Position numbers and translations under genes: made by a program. The notes under the pieces were generated by a model. That model saw only the letters and a program-made list of their open reading frames with translations. It searched no databases and was not told the DNA's origin. A stretch of 64,000 nucleotides of DNA from assembly GCF_000715075.1 (NCBI RefSeq), contig NC_134101.1, positions 191,848,103-191,912,102 on the forward strand, written 5' to 3'. Source of the DNA: Nicotiana tabacum. Taxonomy: Eukaryota; Streptophyta; Magnoliopsida; Solanales; Solanaceae. Shown piece by piece: positions 1 to 10,297 of the stretch (position 1 is the stretch's first letter; the number at the start of each line of letters is the position of its first letter).

Positions 1-247
1 CTACTTATCTGCCTTTCGAGGTTAAGCTTTATCTCCATCCTGCATAAGGCTACTTATCTGCCTTTCGAGACTAAGCTCTGTCTCCATCTGCATTTTTGCA
101 TTAGGCTACTTATCTTCCTTTCGAGGTTAAGCTCTACCTCCATCCTGCATAAGGCTACTTATCTGCCTTTCGAGGTTAAGCTCTACCTCTATTCTGTATA
201 AGGCTACTCATCTACCTTACAAGACTAAGCATTGTCTCCATCTTGCA
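1..247 (+). repeat. Tandem repeat, about 49 bp unit, five copies
   Basis: Units begin CTACTTATCT at 1, 50, 106, 155 and 204 and share the words CCTTTCGAG, TAAGCTCT and TGCATAAGG. The second unit is longer because of an extra TTTTGCAT. The array may extend left of the window. Tandem repeats in the 3' untranslated region are typical of Tat elements. Confidence 0.9.
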
Positions 248-248
248 T

Positions 249-390
249 GGCTGAAGCATCGCCCCTTTATTTTTTGAACGGCTGAAATATCGCCACCTGC
301 ATTTAAATTCTGGCTTAGGCTGAAAGATCGCCACCCTTTGTATTCATTTGGCTGAAGAATTGCCACCTTCTCCTGGGCTGAAAGATCGCC
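249..390 (+). repeat. Dispersed short repeat GGCTGAAGCATCGCC
   Basis: Five degenerate copies of GGCTGAARNATCGCC start near 249, 280, 318, 349 and 376, so the spacing is 27-38 bp. They follow directly on the 49 bp array and belong to the same 3' untranslated region. From 391 to 740 I see only diverged non-coding sequence. Confidence 0.8.
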
Positions 391-740
391 AACTTATTCA
401 AAGGCGTCATAGTTCGGAGGCACCATCGGCATAGCCCAAGAACATCATTTCATGGCCTGCGAATCTTTACATTTATGCTCTTCATGGCCCGGGACATCAT
501 AGTCCGAGGACGTCATCCTAACCGTCCGAAGACAACATCCATGGTCCAATGGGAACTTGCATCATGTTTAAATTATGCACAATACACGATACATTGCTCA
601 CTTGCAGGTACACCGGCTAGCAAATGACCATCTCAGCAGGAGCGATCCCGCTCCGGTTCTCCATAGTCTGTCCGACTCCAAATCTAATCATCACGTCCGT
701 TCTTTTCGAACCCCCATTCGACACACTCCGTCAATGGTTC

Positions 741-801
741 CTGAACTACATATGGCCTGATTCCGATAAAATCAGGGATATGTAGGCGGCTCCGAATCCA
801 G
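741..801 (+). ncRNA. Structured motif, copy e (Tat element, next to polypurine tract)
   Basis: In the sense of the element this copy reads CTACATAT, then GGCCTGATT, a hairpin, then ATATGTAGGC. CTACATAT and ATATGTAG pair perfectly over 8 bp, and TCC/GGA with an inner GAT/ATC forms the internal hairpin. An outer pair CTGAA/TCCAG has one mismatch. The same arrangement occurs four times in the Ogre at 27575, 30299, 38301 and 40990. That this is a functional RNA is inference. Confidence 0.6.
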
Positions 802-883
802 ATCTTGGTCAAAACGCTTTTCAATCGCCGATCCGGTCAAAATTGGCCATCTTGTCTTTACCCGACAACTCTTTCATCCTCCT

Positions 884-901
884 CGGGTAAAGAGGGGCAG
901 C
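884..901 (+). promoter_or_regulatory. Polypurine tract of the left Tat element
   Basis: GGGTAAAGAGGGGCAGC directly precedes the TG that opens the LTR. This is where plus-strand DNA synthesis is primed in LTR retrotransposons. The Ogre in this window has GCAAAGAGGGCCAGC at the same place. Confidence 0.8.
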
Positions 902-2994
902 TGTTGATATCCAATTTTTTCCTATGTATTTTTATACCCAAAACACTTCCAAAATAACATATATGTGCATATATAAGCACACCAAAAGATTTTGGCATTT
1001 TAATGATTTTTAAACCAATTTATGGCCTATTTTTACACCATTAAATCCCATAATTATTCCCCAAAGCTTGCCATTTTGGAGGATAATTTATTTCATTCTC
1101 ACATTTACATCAAAATATAGCTAACATGATTTTTGCATATTTTTACAAATTCGTTTGGTGTTTTTAAAACTAAATTGCATATAATTGCAATACTCGCCTC
1201 TTTAAGATTTTATCGTACTTTATAATTATAAAAATTGATCCCAGTATTTTAAATTAATATTTATATACTATTTACTGATTCAGTACTTTTAATTTAATTG
1301 CAAAATCATTTTTTACTATTTTTATAAAACAAAAGGGAAAAACTGGCTATTTAATATGTAGCCCCATTTACCTTTCAGTCTTAGCCTAAATTAACCCCAA
1401 TCTTAGCCCGAAATTGGACCAAAATCCCCAACCCAATTACCCAATTAACCCAACCCAATTACCCAATTAACCGAACCTACCCGTGTTCCTTTTAATCTGA
1501 GCCGTTGATCATTTTGATCAACGGACAAGATTCCCCTTTACCTTAATTAATTCCAACGACCTTATCCCTACCCCCATTCTCTCCAAACCCGCCGCCTTTG
1601 GTTCACTCGTCTCTCTCATATACGACCTAATCCTTGAGATTATTTGGAACTTTGAAACACTTTGGATAAAGAGAAGGCTTTGGAAATTCGGAATTGGTTA
1701 ATCACATGTTATTGGGCATTAAGATTGAATTAGGCTGCTCGGATCTAGCTGTTAGTTTTTAATGTATTTATTTTATTTCTTTTGGTCTGTAATAATTTGT
1801 ATAAAGGATTTGAGGAATATAGTAAAAGGGTGTGGGAGGGGTTTTACATTCTTGCATCAGTAGGGGTAGAAACCATGCTTTAGGATTTTAATTTTTTAGA
1901 AATCCCGCCTATAGGGCTGTTCAATATTTCTGGTTCCACATCACCTAGAGACCATGCCTATAGGGTCAACGCTTCATTGTGTTACAAATCACATAGAAAT
2001 CATACCTATAGGACTTAACGTTATCATGCCTATAAGGAGTGTATATGCATTAGGCAAACTGTAGGGTTAATTAACACAATGATCTTTTACAAGTTCAATA
2101 ACAGGTTTTAAAAAAAATCAAAATAGATATCATGCCTATAGGATCAGCATCAAACTCGTCTAATTTGCTTAAAGTAATAATAATCTATTAACTGGTCCTT
2201 AACGTATTAATACAACAAAGATTTCAGAAGTCTTAATTCTTTGACAAAAACTCTCCTGTATGCTTTTAAATCCCTCAAATCGACATCTTTTTCTGAAACA
2301 GTTTCTTTCTAAACATTCTGTCTAAACGTTTTACTCAGACCCTGAAATTGTCTTTTAAACAGTTGGAACTTACCCTTTCCTTAGATATTTCTATCTCTGA
2401 AACTCTTTCACAACCATTTTTGTGTTTTATTTTTATTGCAGTCCATACTTTCTTTTCAAAACTCCTCTGCATTAGACTACTTTTTCCTGAAACCAGTACC
2501 TTTTAAATCACTCGCTTGAAATACCTTAATTTCTGACAATTGGATCCAAGTTTCCTATGAAGACTTTCTATCTAAACATATGGGTTGAACCAGTCCGTTC
2601 GCTGTTTAAGTTTAATTTAAAGACCAAATCAGTATGTGCCACGACATGCTAAACTAAGTGTTTGTTTGATTAAGGGGTTTACTTGAGCCTTACCTATTTG
2701 TTTTGTTCATCCTTATATTTGATACTTGTTTTGTATGTCGCAATTAGAATTTTAACCTTTTAACCCCATATATGCCTATATCCCTTTCCTTCCCCTTGGG
2801 ATAATTTCTAGCCCTTACCCTAATCGCTGGTCTCTTCATCTCAAACCCTTCTTAAAGTGTCCTAATGCACTATAATTATTAGGTGGCGACTCTTCAACTT
2901 CTAAACCCAATTCTCGAAAGGGAATAGAGTTGTCCTCCCAATGTCGTATACCCAATTTCTGACCCCACGGTTAGAGGAAAAGGGGGTGTCGACA
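902..2994 (+). repeat. 3' LTR of the left Tat element
   Basis: The LTR runs from TGTTGATATCC to GTGTCGACA. From about 1668 to its end it matches, in inverted orientation, the sequence 62204-64000. Compared with that copy it lacks about 440 bp at the junction near 2807, where CCTTCCCCTT and CCTTCCCTTCG would be the flanking short repeats. So its 2093 bp is a shortened LTR. No gene lies in it. Confidence 0.85.
1907..2142 (+). repeat. Repeated word GCCTATAGG inside the LTR
   Basis: Copies of (A/G)CCTATAGG or GCCTATAAGG occur at about 1907, 1956, 2004, 2028 and 2134, mostly preceded by ATCAT or ACCAT. The inverted LTR at the right edge has the same series between about 63500 and 63760. Confidence 0.8.
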
Positions 2995-3071
2995 CCTCCT
3001 GCACGAGGTGCTTTCAGCAGTCAGTCCGGCAGACCGGGCCCGTGCTAGCTGCAGCAGTCACGCCCTTTGAG

Positions 3072-3743
3072 AACTTGTTTTGAGTGTGGCGACACTCGTT
3101 ATATGGTGAGGGATTGCCCCAGACTAAGGAAGGGTGCACTTCTATATACTTCTTAGGCACCACATGCTCCAATAGGTCCTCAGGCTATGGTTATGGCAGC
3201 AGCTACCACTCCACCTACTCAGCCAGCTCGAGTGGAGGTCGAGGAGGTAGAGGTCGCCCTAGAGGGGGAGGCCAGGCCAGATACTATGCTCTTCCTACTC
3301 GTACACAGGTAGTTGCTTCCGACTCTATCATTATAGGTATTGTTCTGGTCTATCATAGAGATGCGTCAGTTTTATTTGATCCAGACTCCACTTATTCCAA
3401 TCTGTCATCTTATTTTGCTCCGTATTTGGCCATATCCCGTGATTCTATGAGTTCTCCTATTTATGTGTCTACACCCGTGGGAGATTCTATTGTCGTTGAC
3501 CGTGTGTATCAGTTGTTTTTGGTTGTTATTAGTGGTTTTGAGACCAAAGCCAATTTATTATTGCTCAGTATGATAGATTTTAATATTATCGTGGTCATGG
3601 ACTGGTTGTCGCCACATTATGCTATTCTTGATTGTCACACCAAGATCGTGACGCTGGCTATGCCAGGTTTACTGCGATTAGAGTGGAGTGGCACCTTAGA
3701 TTACACTCCTAATAGAGTTATTTTATTTCTAAAAGCTCAATGA
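3072..3743 (+). pseudogene. Tekay gag zinc knuckle and protease remnant
   Basis: Near 3072 the frame reads CFECGDTRYMVRDC, a CX2CX4HX4C zinc knuckle with an altered middle, which in the living element binds genomic RNA in the particle. A low-complexity Gly/Ser/Arg stretch follows. The protease comes next, with LFDPDSTYSN where the family has a D-x-G-S-type active site, so the glycine is replaced. The conserved WLSPHYAILDCH block sits near 3602-3640. The frame shifts between the knuckle and the open frame that begins at 3084. A stop after LKAQ at 3741 separates it from the RT part. Confidence 0.8.
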
Positions 3744-5282
3744 ATGGTTGAGAAGGGGTGTGACATGTATCTATCTAATGTGAGAGATGTCAATAGTGAT
3801 ATCCCTACAGTCGAGTCAGTCCCAGTAGTGAAGGATTTCCCTGATGTATTTCCAGCTGATCTTTCGGATATGCCGCTCGATAGAGATATCGACATTGGTA
3901 TTGATTTGTTGTCGGGCACTCAGCCCATCTCTATTCCTCCATATCGTATGGCTTTTCTTGAGCTGAAAGTGTTGAAGGAACAGTTACAGAAATTACTTGA
4001 TAAGGGCTTCATTCGGCCCAATGTGTCACCTTGGGGTGCTTTGGTCTTGTTTGTGAAGAAAAATGGATGGTTCTATGCTTATGTGCATTGATTATGGCAG
4101 TGTAGAGAAGGTATCATTTTCCTCATGTTGATGACATATTTGATCAGTTACAGGGTTCCAGAGTGTTTTCCAAGATTGACTTTCATTCAGGTTATCATCA
4201 GTTGAAGATTCAGGAGCCAGATATTTCAAAGTCTGCTTTCAGGACTTAGTATGGTCATTACGAGTCACTTGTGATGTCATGTGGGCTAACCAATGCCCCA
4301 ACATCATTTATGCATTTGATGCATAGTGCATTTCTGCCTTATCTTGACTCTTTCATCATTGTGTTTATTGACGACATTCTAGTGTACTCCCAGAGTTAGG
4401 AGGATCCCGAGCAGCACTTGAGGACTTTGCTTCTGACCTTGATAGGAAAGAAGTTATATGCAAAATTCTTAAAGTGTGAGTTCTAGTTAGATTCAGTGGC
4501 ATTTTTAGGTCACGTAGCGTCGAGGGAGGGAATCAAGGTAGATCCGAAGAAGGTGGAGGTAGTGCATAGCTAGCCTAGACCGTCCTCAGCTACGAAGATT
4601 CGGAGTTTCCTTGGTTTGGCAGGGTATTACCGTCGATTTGTAGAGGGTTTTATCAACTATTTTAGCACCTATGACCAGGCTAACCCAGAAGGGTGCTCAA
4701 TTCAGGTTGACAGAGGAGTGTGAGGAGAAATCACAAAAGCTCAAGACAGCTTTGACTACAGTCCCAGTATTGGTATTACCTACAGGTTCGAGGTCTTTTA
4801 CTATTTATTGTGATGCATGGCGGATTAGCCTCAGCGCGGTGTTGATGCAGGACCGTAGGGTGATTGCCTACACGTCCAGGCAGCTAAAGGTACATGAAAA
4901 GAAATATCTTGTCCATGACCTTGAGTTAGCAGCTATTGTTCATGCCTTGAAGATTTGGTGACCTTATTTGTATGGTGTCCCTTGTGAGATCTACACTGAT
5001 CACCGAAGTTTGCAATATCTGTTCAAGTAGAAGGATCTTATCTTGCATCAACGGAGGTGGTTAGAGCTACTTAAGGATTATGATATCACTATTCTATACT
5101 ATCCTAGGAAGGCCTATGTGGTGGCCGATGCCTTGAGTCGCAGGGAGGAGAGTTTGAGGAGCTTAGTATATTTACCAGCAGTACAAAGGCCATTAGCATT
5201 TGATGTTCAGGCCTTAGAAAACAAGCTTGTTAGATTGAATATTTCTGAGCCGAGTCAAGTTTTGGCTTGTGTGGTCTCCTAG
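3744..5282 (+). pseudogene. Tekay reverse transcriptase and RNase H remnant
   Basis: This part would copy the element RNA into DNA. The RT palm begins near 3800 (FPDVFPADL and YRMAFLELK are recognisable), continues in broken frames, and shows the active-site block FIDDILVYS near 4366-4392. RNase H follows with YCDAW near 4806 and the block [13 protein letters not shown] near 4869-4907. Stops interrupt it, including TAG at 5028-5030 and 5280-5282, and there are W-to-stop changes in CEF*LDS near 4480 and in HS*PRPSS near 4571. The order and spacing are those of a complete element. Only point changes and small indels destroyed it. Confidence 0.85.
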
Positions 5283-6720
5283 TCTTCTCTTTATGATCTT
5301 ATCAGGGAACATCACTTTGATGATCCCCATCCGCTTGCCTTTAAGGACACGGTTCAGGACGGTGATGCTAAGGAGGTCACTATTGAAGATGATGGTGCAT
5401 TGAGGATGCAGGGCAGGCTATGTGTGCCCAATATAGATGGATTGCGTGAGTTGATTCTTTAGGAGACTCACAGTTCACGGTACTTTATTCATCCGGGTTC
5501 TACGAAGATGTATCAGGACTTGAAGCAACATTATTGGTGGAGGAGAATGGTGAAGGACATAATGGACTACATAGCTCAATGTCTAAATTGCCAACAGGTG
5601 AAGTATGAGCATCAGCGGCCAGGTGGATTACTACAGAAGTTAGAGATTCCGGAATGGAAATGGGAGCGGATCACTATTTGTTGTTGGGCTTCCACGAACT
5701 TAGCGGAAGTTTGATATAGTTTGGATGATTGTGGATAGGCTGACCAAATCAGCTCATTTCATTCCTGTGATGACTACCTATTCTTCCGAGCAGCTAGCTC
5801 GAGTTTATATCTGCAAGATTGTCAGGCTTCATGGAGTGCCAACATCTATCATCTTTGATCGGAGTACGCAGTTTACATCATGGTTCTATAGGGCCATACA
5901 ACACGAGTTAGGTACTCAAGTTGAGCACATCATTTCACCCTCAGACGGACGGACAGTCCGAGTGCACTATTTAGATACTAGAGGATATGCTCCGTACGTG
6001 TGTGATGAAGTTTGAAACTTCTTATGATCAGTTCTTGCCACCTGCAAAATTTGCCTACAATAATAGGTATCAGTCGAGCATTCAGATGGCACCGTATGAG
6101 GCTCTATATGGTAGGCAGTGTCGGTCCCCAGTAGGTTGGATCGAGCTGGGTGCGGATAGGTTATTGGGTACTGACTTGGTTTAGGATGCGTTGGACAAGG
6201 TAAAAGTGATTCAGGATCGACTTCGCACAGTCCAGTCCAGACAGAAGAATTATGCTGATCGAAAGGTTCGCAATGTTGCATTCATGGTTGGAGAGCGGGT
6301 CTTGCTCCGGGATTCACCTATGAAAGGCGTTATGAGATTGGTAAAGAAGTGCAAGCTGAGCCAAAGGTTTATTGGTCCATTTGAGGTGTTATGGCAAGTT
6401 GGGGAGGTTGCTTATGAGCTTGCCTTGCCTCCCAGTCTAGCAGGAGTTCATCCGGTATTCCAAATTTCTATGCTCCGGAAGTATCACGGTGATCTGTCTC
6501 ATGTGTTGGATGTCAGCTCAATCTAGCTGGACAAGGATCTATCTTATGTTGAGGAGCCGGTGGCTATTTTGGACAGGAAAGTTCAAAAACTGAGGTCAAA
6601 GAACATTGCTTCAATGCAGGTTCAGTGGAGGGGTCATCTGGTCGAGGAGGCGACATGGGAGACCAAGCAGGATATGTGCAGCTGATATCCTCTTCTTTCC
6701 ACCACTTCAGGTATGTCTCT
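5283..6720 (+). pseudogene. Tekay integrase and chromodomain-like tail remnant
   Basis: The zinc-binding N-terminal part is visible as CLNCQQVKYEHQRPGG near 5580-5627. The catalytic core follows with IVDRLTKSAHFIPV near 5726-5768 and the second acidic block as FDRSTQFTS near 5851. The region around the catalytic glutamate is frame-shifted after SPSDGRTV near 5960. The C-terminal GPFEVL block is near 6376-6393, and QWRGHLVEEATWE near 6622-6660 is the chromodomain-like end that in living elements tethers integration to chromatin. Stops are at 5460, 6182 and 6524. There is a frame break near 5710. Confidence 0.85.
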
Positions 6721-6749
6721 ATGCTATTTCAAGGATCAATGATTGTTTT

Positions 6750-6762
6750 AAGAGAGGGAGGA
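6750..6762 (+). promoter_or_regulatory. Polypurine tract of Tekay copy 1
   Basis: AAGAGAGGGAGGA lies directly upstream of the LTR start TGTAATGACCC. It is the expected primer for plus-strand synthesis. Confidence 0.8.
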
Positions 6763-7464
6763 TGTAATGACCCGGTCGATCGTTTTGAGAGAAATAGCCG
6801 CGATCCCCTATTTACTGCTTCCCCTGTATCTTTTTCTGCTTATGTGACTTGCCGGGAGGTTTTGTTTGTGGTTTCATAGTAATTTGGGATACTTAGTCCC
6901 TAAAATGGAAGCTTAAGTCTTACGATTTTGACCATAGTCGAAACTGTGAGAAGACAACTCTAGAATGGTATTTCGTCGGTTCCATTAGCTCCGTTAGGTG
7001 ATTTTGGACTTAGGAGCGTGTCCAGACTATGAATTGGAGGTTTGTAGCTGATTTAGACTTGAAATAGCGAAAGTCGAATTTTTGGAGATTTTGACAGGAA
7101 GTGTACTTTTTGATATCGGTGTCGAATATGACTTGCATGCAAAATTTGAGGTCAATCGGGCGTGGTTTGATCGGTTTTGGCATCAGTTGTAGAAATTTTA
7201 AGTTTCAAGTTCATTAAGTTTGGATTGGAGGGTGATTCGTGTTTTTATTGTGGTTTGATGTATTTTGAGGCCTCGACTAAGTTCGTATGGTATTTTAGGA
7301 CAGGTAGGTATGTTTGGTTGAGGTCTCGGGGGCCTCGGGTTGATTTTTGGTGGTTAATGGATCAATTTAGAGTTGTGAAGAATTGCAGAATTTTTTGGTT
7401 TCCAGTTGCTGGTTTCCTACTTCATGTTCTTGAAGAGGAGCTGGAGGCAGAAGGAGAATTGTAA

Positions 7465-7690
7465 TTCGCATTCACGAAGTGGGGGCGACGTTCGCTAAGG
7501 TTTGTTAGGCAGTGCATCGCGAACGCATTAAGGGCATCACGTTAGCATAGAGGAAGTAGAGCAGCTGGGACCCGATGGCCTTGTTCTATGAGTTCGCATA
7601 GTGGAGATCGCGTTCGCGAAGGGACACCCAGTGGAAGCCACACATTCGCGAGAGGACACTCGTGTTCGCCAAAGAGGAATTTGGTCAAAG
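7465..7690 (+). repeat. Block of CG-rich palindromic words in the Tekay 1 LTR
   Basis: Words related to CGTTCGCGAAG recur (near 7490, 7510, 7580, 7607, 7645 and 7663), some as the palindrome TTCGCGAA. The block begins about 700 bp into the LTR. The two other Tekay LTRs in this window have blocks at the same offset built from different palindromes. Confidence 0.7.
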
Positions 7691-8607
7691 AATTTTTATT
7701 CTACGCGAATCGAGGGTGTTGCCATGTTCCTGAAGAAGGAATATCTGGGCAGTATTAAACATTTTAAAATCAAGGATTTGGCCATTTTTTATCAAAACTT
7801 GAGATAGAGAGCTCGGATTTGGATGATATTTTTAGGCATTTTTAGATACATGGATTGGGTAATGATTTCACACTTGATTTTGGTTATATTCCACTAATCT
7901 ATCATTAATTCCATCCTTTAAGTTTGGATTTGAGTTTAAAAAATTGGGAAAAATGGGAGAAGTTCTTCAACTAAGTTTTTGAGTTTTGATTGGGATTTTG
8001 ACATCGAATTTAGATAACTTTGGTACGGGTGAACTCGTGAGTGAATGTGTGTTCATATTTTGTGATTTTTACCCGAGTTCGAAACATGTGCCCAGGTCGA
8101 CTTTTTGCGGTGATTTTCTAATTTCTTGCTTAAGCCTTGATTTCATTTATTAGATTAGTTTCTTATAGTTATATTTATGGTATGTAATTGATTTTGGCAA
8201 GATTTGGGCCATCCGGAGTCAGATAATCATAAAAAAGGCATTGTTACCAATTGATTGAGCTTGGTTTGAGGTAAGTGGATAGCCTAACCTTGTGTGGAAG
8301 AACTCCACTTAGGATTTGGTACTGTTGTGATATGTGAGCACCGTGTACGTGAGGTTACGAGTGCGTATATGGGCTATTTATTTTAAAAATCTGTTTTTTT
8401 ACTGAATAATAACATGTTTCACCTTAATTGAGTTATACTAGCATGTGTACTTATCCTGTTTAGCCTAGTATCGCATGTCTACGTGTCTTAAATGCTTATT
8501 GAACTTTGTGCAGCATGCTTAGTGATTTTCCTGCTTTTTCCTTGACGTGTACTTGGTCTAAATTGTAGGATTTTCTTGTTGTAACTGTTATTTCCATTGT
8601 TTTGAGC

Positions 8608-8843
8608 TGCATATTTACTTTGGAACTACGGGACGGTATCCTGCGAGATCTCCCTGCATATTAACTTTGGCACAATGGGACGGTATCCTGGGAGATCCCC
8701 CTGCATATTTCCTTTGGAACTACAGAAAGGTATCCCGGGAGATCCCCATGTATATTTACTTTAGGACTAGGGGACGGTATACCGGGAGATCCACCAGCAC
8801 ATTATTTTTGGAACTACGAGACGGTATCTCGGGAGATCCCCTT
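8608..8843 (+). repeat. Tandem repeat, about 47 bp unit, five copies
   Basis: Units start CTGCATATTTACTTTGG (or a variant) near 8608, 8654, 8701, 8748 and 8797. Each contains GGGACGGTATC and GGGAGATCCC, which are partly complementary and could fold as a small hairpin. Confidence 0.85.
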
Positions 8844-9455
8844 CTGTATTTTTCCTGTGTACTGTACTGTCATTCTTCTGTGATTTTCTTTTTTTTTTAA
8901 ATTCCAGTCTTATAACACTACGATATTTATACTCTGCCTTATTTATTTTATATATACCAGTAGGGCCCCAACCTGACCTCGTCGCTACTGACCGAGGTTA
9001 GGCTTGGCACTTACTGGGTACCGTTGTGGTGTACTTTTGCTACTCTTCTGCACAAGTTTTCGTGTGCAGATCCAGGTACCTCCTTCCATCCTCGCTATTA
9101 GTTGCGTACTTGCTACTACTCCGGAGATTTAATGGTACTTCTGCCCGCATCCGCAGACCCCGAAGTACCCATCTATCCCTTTTATGTTGTTCCTCCTTTA
9201 CTTCTTCTAGTTATTGATGTATAGAAACAGTTAAACAAAATCTTAGAAGCTTTTCGGGTCTTGGAGAAACTCTTTGTACACTTCGAGAGTTGGTTATTGT
9301 ACATGTCGAGCAGCATTTTTACCAGTTATTTAAATATCTGTTGTTGTTAGTTGTTATGGATTTTCTTTCATTTTTGGTTATTTCCGCAAATGTTAGTCTT
9401 ACCTAGTCGTAGGTGCCGTCACGACATCTCACGGAGGGAAGATTGGGTCGTGACA

Positions 9456-9863
9456 TGTACTCATGTTACACTTCTACACTTCTTGTGCAGATTTGGGCAT
9501 CGGACCTAGTGGTGCTTGCAGGACGGACTAGCTAGTGATTTGAGGAGACTCAAGGCAGTGTTGCACTCTCGTCCGCACGACTTGAATTCACCTTTCTTTT
9601 AGTTGAGTGTGTTGATTAATTTTCTCTTGGTATATTTAGTTATTTATAAGTTTGAATGTTTAATTTTTTTAAATATATTAAAATATATATCATATTATTG
9701 ATTTATTTTATTCAGGAAGAATATGGAACTTTTGCAGGCTACTTATACGTGAAACAAAAGAAAGAGATTGGAAAAATAAACTTTGCAAGGGAAACAATAT
9801 TTTATTTATTAATTCAGAGACCAAGTAAGGGTATTTGTATATATTAAAATATTATTAATTGAA

Positions 9864-9946
<83 letters not shown>

Positions 9947-10297
9947 CATTTAATGCAGCTTATGAATATATTGCGTGAGCCAAATAATAAAGTGCCAGAT
10001 AATTTAAATTGGTTGTGTTATGTTAATTCTCAAAGGAAATAAGTGTTCGAGATATGTGGTGAATGCGAATTACATTCCATACAAAGAAATGGGAAAACAA
10101 TGAACACTTTACAAAAATAGTGGAGTAATTGATGCATGGTGCAAAAAATTGATGCTACAGAATTTATTTATGTCAACCTAAACTTACCAGGATATAAATC
10201 CGAATTATTTACTTTGGTAAGCCAAGCAAAAACAAGTAATGTTCAAACGTCTATGAGTTGTATATCTCCGTTTAATTAATTTTCATCATTGAATTAA
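9456..10297. other. Leftover LTR end and unassigned AT-rich sequence
   Basis: Bases 9456-9620 resemble the distal part of a Tekay-like LTR (the TTCTTGTGCAGAT block), so copy 1 probably inserted into an older LTR. From 9650 to 10297 the sequence is AT-rich, with a long TA repeat in the middle. I recognise no gene or element in it. Confidence 0.5.
9869..9942. repeat. (TA)n microsatellite
   Basis: An uninterrupted AT dinucleotide run of about 74 bp. Confidence 0.95.

Larger units (their letters stand above)
1..2994 (+). mobile_element. 3' end of a Tat-lineage (Ogre/Retand group) Ty3 LTR retrotransposon
   Basis: The window opens inside the element. Bases 1-901 are its non-coding 3' region, followed by a polypurine tract and an LTR that starts TGTTGATATCC at 902 and ends GTCGACA at 2994. 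No coding domain of this copy is inside the window. The lineage call rests on the polypurine tract (AAAGAGGGGCAGC just before the LTR), the repeat-rich 3' region and a structured motif at 741-801 that it shares with the Ogre at 23509-45834. The LTR end abuts the zinc-knuckle part of a Tekay gag gene at 2995, so this element inserted into that gene. Confidence 0.8.
2995..9455 (+). mobile_element. Tekay/Del-type Ty3 retrotransposon, 5' part missing, decayed
   Basis: The internal region 2995-6762 holds the end of gag, then protease, RT, RNase H, integrase and a chromodomain-like tail, followed by a polypurine tract and the 3' LTR 6763-9455. The front of gag and the 5' LTR lie beyond the Tat element inserted at 2994. 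The domain order (integrase last, chromodomain at the C-terminus) marks the chromovirus branch, and the LTR sequence and length fit Tekay/Del. The reading frame is broken many times, so the copy is dead. Confidence 0.85.
6763..9455 (+). repeat. 3' LTR of Tekay copy 1 (2693 bp)
   Basis: The LTR runs from TGTAATGACCCGGTC to GGTCGTGACA. It has two variable modules: a block rich in TTCGCGAA-like words (7465-7690) and a tandem array (8608-8843). The block near 8960-9085 (CCGAGGTTAGGCTTGGCACTT) is also found near the ends of the LTRs at 12091-17660 and 10298-18919. The open frames in this span are not genes. Confidence 0.85.

Noticed and set aside
8608..8843. CRISPR-like regular repeat
   Set aside because: Direct tandem repeat without unique spacers, inside a plant LTR.
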